Assembly (NCBI GenBank): GCA_016844295.1
Contig: JAENIV010000044.1
Coordinates: forward strand, 1 to 7,650
Source: Candidatus Berkelbacteria bacterium
GTDB taxonomy: Bacteria; Patescibacteriota; UBA1384; UBA12157; JAENIV01
Length of the DNA stretch: 7,650 nt
Reading direction: 5' to 3'
The notes beneath the pieces were generated by a model. It was not told the DNA's origin. It searched no databases and saw only the letters and a program-made list of their open reading frames with translations. Positions 1 to 6,011 of this stretch are shown here, piece after piece. Position 1 is the first letter of the stretch. Each line of letters opens with the position of its first letter. Position numbers and translations under genes: made by a program.

Positions 1-1
1 T

Positions 2-184
2 TTAAAAGAAAAGACTGCTTTAGAAGAACTTACCCCTGAAAATATCAAGAACTATTTAAAGGATAATTTTACAGCCGAGTATGTTAGAGAGGTAATTAAT
101 ATTGAATCAGATAAAATTGTTATTGACTATCTAAGAACCGTCACTCAGGATTTATCTGAAGGGGAAAAAAGTAAAGTTTTTTAA
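2..184 (+). CDS. C-terminal 60 residues of an unidentified protein (5' truncated)
   Basis: An open frame enters from the left edge and ends at TAA 182-184. Its 60 visible residues are soluble and charged, begin LKEKTALEELTPENIKNYL and end LSEGEKSKVF. They look like amphipathic helices (KNYLKDNF, EYVREVINI, KIVIDYLRTV), with no membrane segment and no motif I can assign to a family. A good terminator 20 nt after the stop shows that this is the genuine 3' end of a transcription unit separate from the dcw genes. Reading is supported by the continuous frame and the terminator. The function is unknown, and the missing N-terminal part would be needed to name it. Confidence 0.7.
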   Translation, partial: LKEKTALEELTPENIKNYLKDNFTAEYVREVINIESDKIVIDYLRTVTQDLSEGEKSKVF

Positions 185-203
185 AATCATAATCGTTGAA
201 AGG

Positions 204-234
204 AAAAGACCTTTATTCATTTCGGGTCTTTTTT
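204..234 (+). terminator. Rho-independent terminator after the upstream gene
   Basis: A perfect 8-bp stem pairs AAAAGACC (204-211) with GGTCTTTT (225-232) around a 13-nt loop, and the T run continues to 234. It sits 20 nt after the upstream stop codon and before the pgeF promoter, so it separates the two transcription units. The stem has only three G/C pairs, so it may be moderate in strength. The A run on the left arm gives a T run on the other strand too, so the site could work in both directions. Confidence 0.75.
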
Positions 235-245
235 AATTAAACTAG

Positions 246-260
246 CCTTCCACAGGAAGG
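246..260. repeat. Short perfect inverted repeat upstream of pgeF
   Basis: CCTTCC (246-251) and GGAAGG (255-260) are perfect complements around a 3-nt loop. A second short palindrome, GAAATTTC (260-267), follows directly. The pair lies between the terminator and the -10 element and overlaps the expected -35 region, so it could be an operator or a DNA or RNA hairpin. It has no T run on the + strand, so it is not a conventional terminator in that direction. The structure is seen; any role is inference. Confidence 0.45.
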
Positions 261-276
261 AAATTTCTGTTACAAT
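248..276 (+). promoter_or_regulatory. Probable promoter for the pgeF-mur operon (extended -10)
   Basis: TACAAT (271-276) differs from the -10 consensus by one base and is preceded by TG at 268-269 with one base between, giving an extended -10 element. The hexamer 17 bp upstream, TTCCAC (248-253), is a poor -35, as is common with extended -10 promoters. Transcription would start near 283, about 20 nt before the pgeF ATG. The ribosome site AAAAGG (287-292) lies 9 nt before that ATG. The position directly after a terminator supports the call. Confidence 0.5.
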
Positions 277-301
277 TAAGTTAAAGAAAAGGAATTATTT
301 T

Positions 302-1054
302 ATGGAAGAGAGATTCTTCAAGTTTTCCCTGTTTTTGAAATATCCCGAATTAGTTCACGGTATTTCGAGGCGTCATTATGGCGATATGCGTTTTGGTAAA
401 ATTCCCGACTCTGAGGTTGTGAATAACCGAGAACATTTTTTTCATGATTTAGGGGTAAGCGCTCAAGACGTCGTTGTCGCCAGGTTGGTTCATAAAACAA
501 GAATCGTCGCCGTTTCAAATCAAGAAAAAGGCAGGGGAGTAACAGATATTTTAAAAGCAATCCAGGAAACTGATGGTTTGATGACTTTTCAGAAAGACAT
601 TTATCTAATGGTAACTGTGGCAGATTGTATTCCAATATTAATATATGACCCAGTTATCGGAGCAGTTTCTGTAATACATGCTGGGTGGCGAGGAATTATT
701 GGACAAATTGTGAAAATCGCCATTGAAAAATTTAAAAATAACGGATCAGAACCGTCAAATATTGTCGCCGGAGTCGGACCTGGAATCTGTCAAAAGCATT
801 TTGTTGTAAAAACCGACGTTTTAGATCAATTTTTAAAAATTTATCCCAAAGTTACCTTGGTGCGTAATCACAATGGATACGTAGATTTAAAAAAAGCTAT
901 AGCCCATGACTTTAAAGATCAAGGCGTTTCAAGCGAGAATATTGAGATTTCTCAAGATTGTCCTGTCTGCCAGAACGGTAAATATGGGTCAGTTAGGAAA
1001 GAGGGCAAGGGAGCACCGGCGTCTGCCGCAATCATAGGAATAAAAACAATATGA
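302..1054 (+). CDS. pgeF: Peptidoglycan editing factor PgeF (LACC1/YfiH family)
   Basis: This is a 250-residue cytoplasmic protein of the YfiH/LACC1 (DUF152, 'multicopper polyphenol oxidase') family, at the usual family length. The metal-site residues are visible in order: His64 in LVHKTRI, Cys109 in TVADCIPILIYDP and His126 in IHAGWRGI. They are followed by the GPGICQKHF motif near 159-167 and a Cys-rich DCPVC (219-223) before the C-terminal YGSVRKEG block. In E. coli the protein hydrolyses UDP-MurNAc-L-Ser made when MurC picks the wrong amino acid; other members act as purine nucleoside phosphorylases or adenosine deaminases. Placement as first gene of a mur operon fits the editing role. 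AAAAGG 9 nt upstream supports the ATG start. The stop overlaps the murD start as ATGA. The usual Gln before the first His is Leu here. Family is firm; exact activity is inferred. Confidence 0.92.
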   Translation: MEERFFKFSLFLKYPELVHGISRRHYGDMRFGKIPDSEVVNNREHFFHDLGVSAQDVVVARLVHKTRIVAVSNQEKGRGVTDILKAIQETDGLMTFQKDIYLMVTVADCIPILIYDPVIGAVSVIHAGWRGIIGQIVKIAIEKFKNNGSEPSNIVAGVGPGICQKHFVVKTDVLDQFLKIYPKVTLVRNHNGYVDLKKAIAHDFKDQGVSSENIEISQDCPVCQNGKYGSVRKEGKGAPASAAIIGIKTI

Positions 1055-1962
1055 ATCTATCAGATTTACACAATTTACAAGATAAAAAAATCGCCATTAT
1101 AGGATTAGGCAATGAAAATCTTGCTCTGACAAAATATTTAATTAGTAAAAATATCAAGGTAACTGTTTGCGATATAAAAGAGAAGGGGGAGATAGTCGAA
1201 CGATTGAACAAAGATCAGGGTTTATCAATCAGTTTCAATCTAGGTCCTCATTATTTAGACGATTTAAACAAATTTGACATCATTTTTCGTACCCCGGGTA
1301 TTCCCTATTTAAATAAAAATATCCAGGAGGCTGTTAAAAACCGAGTGGATATTAGTTCCCAAATGAAATTATTTTTCAATCTTTGCCCTTGTCCGATAAT
1401 TGGCATAACTGGTACAAAAGGTAAAGGGACTACAACAACTTTAATCGGAGAAATATTAAAGGCATCTGGGAAAAAGGTATGGGTAGGTGGTAATATCGGT
1501 AATGCACCCGTAGAATTTCTAGATAAATTATCAAATGATGATCTTGTTGTTTTAGAATTATCGTCATTTCAACTCCAAGATTTAGGTGTATCTCCTCACG
1601 TTGCAGTTGTTTTAGATATAAAAATTGATCATCTCGACTATCATAAAAATAACAAGGAATACATTGAATCAAAAACAAATATTGTTCGTCACCAGACAAC
1701 CAATGATTTTGCGGTTATAAATGCGGATTATTTAACGAGTATTGAATTTGCGACAATAACTAAGGCGCAAACTTACTGGTTTTCCCGACGAAAATCAGTT
1801 GATCTGGGAGCATTTGTTCTCGGTAAAAAGATTATTTTAAGAACCCGAGAAGAAGATATCGTTGTATGCAACAAAGATGAAGTACAGCTTCGCGGCGAAC
1901 ATAATCTAGAAAATATTACGGCTGCGATTACGGCGTCTTATTTATCTGGGGCAAGTTTGTAA
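1051..1962 (+). CDS. murD: MurD N-terminal and ATP-binding domains (translatable fragment)
   Basis: If the ochre codon is real, ribosomes starting at ATG 1051 make this 303-residue product. It holds the UDP-binding N-terminal domain (about 1-112) and most of the central ATPase domain with its P-loop, ending ITASYLSGASL. It lacks the C-terminal domain, which carries residues needed to close the active site and bind D-Glu, so it should not be active alone. The P-loop reads GTKGKGTTTT instead of the textbook GTNGKTT; I take this as a lineage variant rather than decay, because the Gly-Lys core and flanking Thr residues are kept. Confidence 0.6.
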   Translation: MNLSDLHNLQDKKIAIIGLGNENLALTKYLISKNIKVTVCDIKEKGEIVERLNKDQGLSISFNLGPHYLDDLNKFDIIFRTPGIPYLNKNIQEAVKNRVDISSQMKLFFNLCPCPIIGITGTKGKGTTTTLIGEILKASGKKVWVGGNIGNAPVEFLDKLSNDDLVVLELSSFQLQDLGVSPHVAVVLDIKIDHLDYHKNNKEYIESKTNIVRHQTTNDFAVINADYLTSIEFATITKAQTYWFSRRKSVDLGAFVLGKKIILRTREEDIVVCNKDEVQLRGEHNLENITAAITASYLSGASL

Positions 1963-2418
1963 TCGATTAAAAAAATCATAAAAGTATTCAAAGGCTTAGA
2001 ACATAGATTGGAATTTATTAAAGAAATTGATGGGGTGAAATATTATAATGACTCTTTTTCAACGACGCCCGACACGACAATCGCCGCTATAAAGTCCTTC
2101 AGAGAACCTATCATTTTATTTTTGGGTGGATCGGAAAAGAACGCCGATTATTCCGAGTTAATAAAAATTATCAATTCAAGTACAGTCAAAATGGTAATCA
2201 GTATTGGGCTCACAAGCAAGCGTGTTGTTGAAAAAATTCGCAACCCAAAGATTAAAATTGTTAAAAATACCCAACCGATTAGTAATGCCGTAAAATTAGC
2301 CAAAGAAAATTCCCAAAGTGGAGATGTCATTTTGTTATCTCCAGCCTCAGCATCTTTTGATAGATTTGCAAATTACAAAGATCGAGGAGAAAAGTTTTGT
2401 AAGGAAGTATTAAAATGA
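1963..2418 (+). pseudogene. murD: MurD C-terminal domain, downstream of the internal stop
   Basis: This stretch continues in the murD frame and encodes SIKKIIKVFKGLEHRLE and the rest of the C-terminal ligase domain through ASFDRFANYKDRGEKF. Between the stop and the GLEHR motif there is no ATG, GTG or TTG codon. The first possible start is TTG at 2008, which lies after GLEHR, so starting there would drop that motif. No Shine-Dalgarno sequence precedes it. It is therefore better read as the severed second part of murD than as an independent gene. Its sequence shows no other damage, which suggests that the lesion is recent or an artefact. Confidence 0.7.
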
Positions 2419-3524
2419 GACTACATTCAGGAAAACCTGATTATATTCTAGCCTTAATGGTATTTTTAATGTGTTTATTCGGTCTTGTAATGATTTCATC
2501 GGCTTCGATTGTTACGTCTCAAGAAAGATTTGGGAATAATTTTTATTATGTGACCCACCAGGTCTTATCATTAGTAATCGGTCTAATTGCTATGGTAGTA
2601 GGTTATTTGATGGACTACCGTATCTGGAAAAAGATATCCTTAACTTTATTTTTAGCCTCACTTGTATTGCTTTTAGCAGTATTCATGCCGGTTATCGGTC
2701 AGAGTTTTGGCGGCGCCCAAAGATGGATTAGTATTGGAGGACAGTTATTTCAACCTTCAGAACTTGTGAAATTAACATTTATTATTTATTTCGCATCCTG
2801 GTTGGAAAAAAAGGGCGAGGGAGTGAGGGATTTTTCAGCGGGATTCTTACCATTTATCGTGCTAATAATAATTTTAGGGTTTCTGATTATGAGTCAACCT
2901 GATTTAGGAACTTTAAGCGTTATTGCCATGACAGCGGTTGTAATATTTTTCTTAGCCGGGGCCCGATATACTCATTTAGGCATCGCGACTGTTGGCGCCT
3001 TAATTTTATTTGGAGTATTAGTAAAAACAGCTCCTTATAGAATGCAAAGATTCTTAGTGTTTTTAAATCCGGGTGAACAAATCCAAGGTGCCGCTTATCA
3101 TATTAATCAAGCCTTGATTGCCGTGGGATCTGGGGGTCTATGGGGATTAGGTTTCGGTCAAAGTAAACAGAAATATTTATATTTACCTCAACCCCACATA
3201 GACTCAGTTTTTGCTATTATTGCTGAAGAATTAGGTTTTATTAGAGCGGGAGTTGTAGTTTTAGCCTTTGTATTTTTGGGATATCGAGGATATAAAATTG
3301 CTAAAAATGCTCCGGACAACTTCGCCCGCTATTTAAGTATCGGGATTACAGCATGGATAGTCTTACAGGCGTTTATAAATATCTCGGCGATGCTTAATGC
3401 TGTTCCTCTGACAGGAATTCCTTTGCCCTTTATTTCCTATGGTGGTTCGTCATTAATAATCACCCTCTTCGCTGTTGGGATTCTTCTTAATATATCAAAA
3501 TATTCTCGGCCGGAGGAGGCGTAA
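2415..3524 (+). CDS. ftsW: Septal peptidoglycan polymerase FtsW (SEDS family)
   Basis: FtsW is the membrane glycosyltransferase that polymerises lipid II at the division site together with a class B PBP. The 369-residue product is strongly hydrophobic, with about ten membrane segments from residue 10 to 360. SEDS landmarks are present: FGGAQRWISIG (98-108), QPSELVKL (113-120), MSQPDLGT (159-166), the large loop with NPG and YHINQALIAVGSGG (228-241), LPQPHIDSVFAIIAEELGF (257-275; Asp263 matches the essential Asp of FtsW and RodA) and the C-terminal PLTGIPLPFISYGGSS (331-346). The start overlaps the murD stop (ATGA), with AAGGA 9 nt upstream. The stop overlaps the murG start (TAATG). RodA is the alternative family name; the position between murD and murG favours FtsW. 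Confidence 0.94.
   Translation: MRLHSGKPDYILALMVFLMCLFGLVMISSASIVTSQERFGNNFYYVTHQVLSLVIGLIAMVVGYLMDYRIWKKISLTLFLASLVLLLAVFMPVIGQSFGGAQRWISIGGQLFQPSELVKLTFIIYFASWLEKKGEGVRDFSAGFLPFIVLIIILGFLIMSQPDLGTLSVIAMTAVVIFFLAGARYTHLGIATVGALILFGVLVKTAPYRMQRFLVFLNPGEQIQGAAYHINQALIAVGSGGLWGLGFGQSKQKYLYLPQPHIDSVFAIIAEELGFIRAGVVVLAFVFLGYRGYKIAKNAPDNFARYLSIGITAWIVLQAFINISAMLNAVPLTGIPLPFISYGGSSLIITLFAVGILLNISKYSRPEEA
3512..3519 (+). promoter_or_regulatory. Strong Shine-Dalgarno for murG inside the end of ftsW
   Basis: GGAGGAGG ends 4 nt before the murG ATG (3524), and its first GGAGG lies at a 7-nt spacing. It is the strongest ribosome site in the window. It overlaps the last ftsW codons (Pro-Glu-Glu-Ala), so it fixes the start choice and allows re-initiation at the TAATG junction. 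Confidence 0.8.
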
Positions 3525-4582
3525 TGCGTATTCTTTTAGTTGGTGGCGGAACCGCAGGTCATGTATGGCCTATTATGCTTGTGGCTAAAAGTTTGCTCAA
3601 AAATCATCGCAGTAAAATCCTTTATGTCGGATCCAGGCAAGGGATCGAAAGCAAAATCATCAAAGACTCCGGAATTCCTTATAAATCAATTATGGTTGGG
3701 AAACGCCGCGCGTATTTCTCATTATCGAATTATTGGGATATGTTTAAAACATTTATAGGAATATTACAATCTCTGTTTATCATTTTGACTTTTAGACCTG
3801 ATGTAATTTTTGCCAAAGGGGGGTATGTTACATTCCCAATAATTATCTGGCTGGGATTTTTCAAGATCCCATTAGTAATTCACGAATCCGATGTAGTTAT
3901 GGGGCAAGCAAATATATTTGCCTCCAAAAGATCAATCAAAATTTGTCTTGGCTTTCCCCTAGAATATTATCGCAATATACCTTTGCAAAAAGGAATTTAT
4001 ACCGGTATTCCTGTAAGGGAAGAGTTTTTACAACCGCAAATTAAATCAAGTGATAGATTAAATATTCTTATTACAGGCGGGTCACAAGGTTCTTCAAAAA
4101 TAAATAATTTAATTTACGAAATTCTTCCTGAACTTGTAAAAAAATATGAAGTCTATCATATATCCGGGGAGATAGACTTTGAAAAATTATCAACTTTTAA
4201 AAGTGAATTTTACCATCTATATAATTTTACACAAAATATTCCCGAATTAATGCGGGATGCAGATTTAATTATCACCAGGGCTGGGGCAAATACTCTTGCG
4301 GAAATTTCCTCTACAAAAAAAGCGGCAATTATAATTCCACTTACCACGGCAAAAGGTGAGCACCAAGTTGCTAATGCCGAGGTTTATCATAAAAATAATG
4401 CGGCAGTCGTAATATCTGAAGAAAAAATGTCAGCCAATTCATTATTGTCAATTGTTAATAATCTTATGGACGACGAAGTAATGCGAAATCTAATTGGCCA
4501 TCATGCCAACTCATTTTTTTATGTAAATTCTGTCGGAGAAATTATCGACACTATTTTTGAGGTAGCCGGTGAAAAAAAATAA
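3524..4582 (+). CDS. murG: UDP-GlcNAc:lipid I GlcNAc transferase MurG
   Basis: MurG is a GT28 (GT-B fold) enzyme that acts on the inner face of the membrane, adding GlcNAc to lipid I to form lipid II. The 352-residue product has the usual length. The N-terminal acceptor domain begins with the glycine loop GGGTAGHVWP (7-16), with His13 at the catalytic position, and continues through AKGGYVTFP (97-105) and HESDVVMGQAN (120-130). The donor domain has ITGGSQGSSKINN (183-195), TRAGANTLAEIS (251-262; Glu260 likely binds the UDP ribose) and the PLTTAKGEHQVANAE block (272-286). Nothing is broken. It overlaps ftsW by one base and the PMT gene by 14 nt, indicating translational coupling. Confidence 0.95.
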   Translation: MRILLVGGGTAGHVWPIMLVAKSLLKNHRSKILYVGSRQGIESKIIKDSGIPYKSIMVGKRRAYFSLSNYWDMFKTFIGILQSLFIILTFRPDVIFAKGGYVTFPIIIWLGFFKIPLVIHESDVVMGQANIFASKRSIKICLGFPLEYYRNIPLQKGIYTGIPVREEFLQPQIKSSDRLNILITGGSQGSSKINNLIYEILPELVKKYEVYHISGEIDFEKLSTFKSEFYHLYNFTQNIPELMRDADLIITRAGANTLAEISSTKKAAIIIPLTTAKGEHQVANAEVYHKNNAAVVISEEKMSANSLLSIVNNLMDDEVMRNLIGHHANSFFYVNSVGEIIDTIFEVAGEKK

Positions 4583-5930
4583 GCTAAAAAATTTAATAGA
4601 TAAATCATTTAATTTTATTTTCAAGCGTAATACCCTGTCATTCAGCGTGCCTTACCTTCGGCAGTGGACAGGGATGAAGCGTAGAAAACTTTACCTTGAA
4701 CATACCGCAGGCTTCAGCCCGTGGATAGTGATTTCAAAAGAAATATTGAATAATACCTGGTTTTTTGTAGCACTTATTTTGATCGCCTCATTTTTAATAC
4801 GGGTTTGGCATTTAGGATCAATAAAAGAAGAAATTTTTGATGAAGTATATTTCGTAAAATTTGCACAAAACTATCTAACGGGTGTCTCTTTTTTTGATAT
4901 CCACCCTCCACTTGGAAAACTTATAATTGCCATCGGTGAAAAGATATTCCATAACAGTTATCTTAGTTGGAGAATAATGGAATCTGTTTTTGGAGTCGGG
5001 GTAATTTGGCTTGGATATTTAATTGGTAAAAATTTGAAAAACAAAATTGTTGGACTGTTTACGGCCCTAATATTAGCCTTAGACGGGATGTTATTAGTTT
5101 ATTCTCGTGTCGGGCTCATGGATATTTTTATGGTGTTTTTTATTCTTTTGGGTTTTTACGCCATATTAAAATTTGCTGAGAAATCTAAATGGTATTTTTT
5201 AATGTTAGCGGGAATATCCTTAGCCTTAGCAGCCTCAATTAAATATATTGCTGGTCTTCTGATACTCGTCTATTTATCAGTCTGGATAATTAAAAAAATA
5301 TCCTTGAGAAAAAATTGGCCAAAAATTATCATTTTTATTTTAATAATTCCTGCCATGATTTATTTAGGGTTTTTCCTTTTTAATTTTCCCCTAAACAAAG
5401 AATTTATTAAAAAAGTTCTTGAATGGCATGTTCAAAGTTTAAATTATAATCTAAGCCTTAAAGAAGGGCATCCATATGGTTCAAAATGGTGGAGCTGGTT
5501 TTTGTTAATTCGGCCGATATGGCTTTATTTCAAGGATATTGGGGGCAAGTTTATTTGTATCATTGGTCTTGGTAATCCTCTGGCCTGGTGGGCTTCAATA
5601 ATTGTAATCCCAACGCTTGTATTCAGAATGATTAAAAAAGATAAAACTAGCGCAATTATCCTAGTTTCCTTTTTAATCTTTTTAATTCCCTGGGCGTTTT
5701 TCAAAAGAGTTTTATTCTTCTACCATGCCATGCCTTCGTTCGCTTTTTTAGCAATAGGCACAGCCTATTTATTGGAAAATCTTCTTAAAGACAAAGTTGG
5801 AAAAGTTACAGTGGTCGTATTTTTCGCCATACTGGTTTTCCTGTTTATTTACTTTTTACCTATTTGGATAGGGAGTCCCATATTGTCGGTAGACTTTTAT
5901 CACAGGATGTGGCTTAAAAGTTGGATTTAA
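4569..5930 (+). CDS. PMT-family protein O-mannosyltransferase (GT39)
   Basis: This polytopic protein of 453 residues matches dolichyl-phosphate-mannose:protein mannosyltransferases. These use a polyprenyl-phosphate-mannose donor to mannosylate Ser or Thr of exported proteins at the outer membrane face. Family marks are FDEVYF (90-95; the Asp91-Glu92 pair is catalytic in PMTs), IHPPLGKL (111-118), YSRVGLMDIF (178-187), a second block with HPYGSKWWSW (301-310) and LGNPLAWW (334-341), and a C-terminus of HRMWLKSWI like other bacterial PMTs. About ten membrane segments start near residue 64. The GTG start is backed by GAGGT (4559-4563) 5 nt upstream. The N-terminus before the first membrane helix is unusually long and contains a foreign-looking stretch (residues about 19-53). 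If that is an insertion, GTG 4728 is another possible start. The position inside a mur cluster suggests a wall or surface role (inference). Confidence 0.85.
   Translation: MKKNKLKNLIDKSFNFIFKRNTLSFSVPYLRQWTGMKRRKLYLEHTAGFSPWIVISKEILNNTWFFVALILIASFLIRVWHLGSIKEEIFDEVYFVKFAQNYLTGVSFFDIHPPLGKLIIAIGEKIFHNSYLSWRIMESVFGVGVIWLGYLIGKNLKNKIVGLFTALILALDGMLLVYSRVGLMDIFMVFFILLGFYAILKFAEKSKWYFLMLAGISLALAASIKYIAGLLILVYLSVWIIKKISLRKNWPKIIIFILIIPAMIYLGFFLFNFPLNKEFIKKVLEWHVQSLNYNLSLKEGHPYGSKWWSWFLLIRPIWLYFKDIGGKFICIIGLGNPLAWWASIIVIPTLVFRMIKKDKTSAIILVSFLIFLIPWAFFKRVLFFYHAMPSFAFLAIGTAYLLENLLKDKVGKVTVVVFFAILVFLFIYFLPIWIGSPILSVDFYHRMWLKSWI
4623..4724. repeat. GC-richer hairpin block inserted in the 5' part of the PMT gene
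   Basis: The block stands out from AT-rich flanks by its base content and structure. Hairpin 1 pairs CCCTGTC (4633-4639) with GACAGGG (4667-4673) and has an inner TGCC/GGCA stem (4648-4651, 4660-4663). Hairpin 2 (4705-4724) pairs CCGCAGGCT with AGCCCGTGG around a 2-nt TC turn, with one A-C mismatch and one G-T pair. Short motifs recur: AAGCGTA at 4623 and 4677 (AGCGT also at 4644), TTACCTT at 4652 and 4691, ATACC at 4630 and 4702, TTCAGC at 4641 and 4713. The frame stays open through it. Mismatched hairpins next to short repeated tetramer-like motifs resemble ends of IS200/IS605-type elements or REP-like sequences. That identity is inference; no transposase is present and no clear target duplication is seen. 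Confidence 0.5.
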
Positions 5931-5974
5931 TTAGCGTTAAATCCACTTTCGCCGAGGCCAAAGTTGGATTTAAC
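5917..5974. repeat. Three copies of the PMT 3' end: direct, inverted, direct
   Basis: AAAGTTGGATTTAA at 5917-5930 is the coding end of the PMT gene, including its TAA. An inverted copy with one base missing, GTTAAATCCACTTT, lies at 5936-5949. A second direct copy, AAAGTTGGATTTAAC, lies at 5960-5974. The inverted copy can pair with either neighbour: with the first across a 5-6 nt loop, or with the second across about 10 nt (loop 5950-5959) with one bulged T (5964). The two hairpins exclude each other. Neither is followed by a T run, so this is not a standard terminator. Because LKSWI is a natural PMT C-terminus, the first copy is probably the source and the others are derived. Confidence 0.75.
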
Positions 5975-5993
5975 AACTTAATTCGTGTAAAAT
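5964..5993 (+). promoter_or_regulatory. Possible weak internal promoter before murC
   Basis: TTGGAT (5964-5969) and TAAAAT (5988-5993) are separated by 18 bp. The -10-like hexamer matches five of six consensus bases, the -35-like one only the initial TTG. The start would fall near 6000, leaving about 12 nt of leader with the GAGG ribosome site (6001-6004) almost at the RNA end. The -35-like part lies in the right arm of the repeat, so hairpin formation could affect it. AT-rich DNA gives such matches by chance, so this is tentative. Confidence 0.25.
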
Positions 5994-6011
5994 TACTTCT
6001 GAGGAAAAATA

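Larger units (their letters stand above)
1051..2418 (+). pseudogene. murD: UDP-N-acetylmuramoylalanine--D-glutamate ligase, interrupted by an in-frame TAA
   Basis: MurD adds D-Glu to UDP-MurNAc-L-Ala in the cytoplasm using ATP. The reading frame from ATG 1051 to TGA 2416-2418 is 456 codons including the stop, which matches the family's usual length of about 450. It contains all three Mur ligase domains in one frame: the Rossmann-like N-terminal domain (IIGLGNENLAL, 16-26), the ATP-binding domain (GITGTKGKGTTTT, 118-130; LELSSFQL, 168-175; DHLDYH, 193-198; likely carbamylated Lys208) and the C-terminal domain (FKGLEHRLE, YYNDSFSTTPD, LSPASASFDRF). Codon 304 is TAA (1960-1962). Homology resumes immediately after it with no frame change, so a single base change from Gln, Glu or Lys would explain it. 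AGGAA lies 10 nt before the start; both ends overlap neighbours as ATGA. Real nonsense mutation, sequencing error and split gene remain open. Confidence 0.85.

Noticed and set aside
318..635. Antisense open frame inside pgeF (105 codons)
   Set aside because: It is a shadow of the strongly supported pgeF frame, with no family resemblance and no ribosome site.
1430..2330. Antisense open frames inside murD (1430-1699 and 2148-2330)
   Set aside because: Both are low-complexity, hydrophobic shadows of murD coding sequence without motifs.
2008..2418. A separate 136-residue gene starting at TTG 2008
   Set aside because: It is in the same frame as the upstream murD part, has no ribosome site, and starts after the GLEHR motif that belongs to the same domain. 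It is the continuation of murD.
3540..3758. Second + strand open frame inside murG
   Set aside because: It lies wholly within the murG glycine-loop region in another frame and has no recognisable content.
4619..4737. TTTCAA at 4619-4624 and 4732-4737 as a target-site duplication around the hairpin block
   Set aside because: The two copies are 113 bases apart, so removing one copy plus the block would shift the PMT frame. The word is short and AT-rich, so it may be chance.
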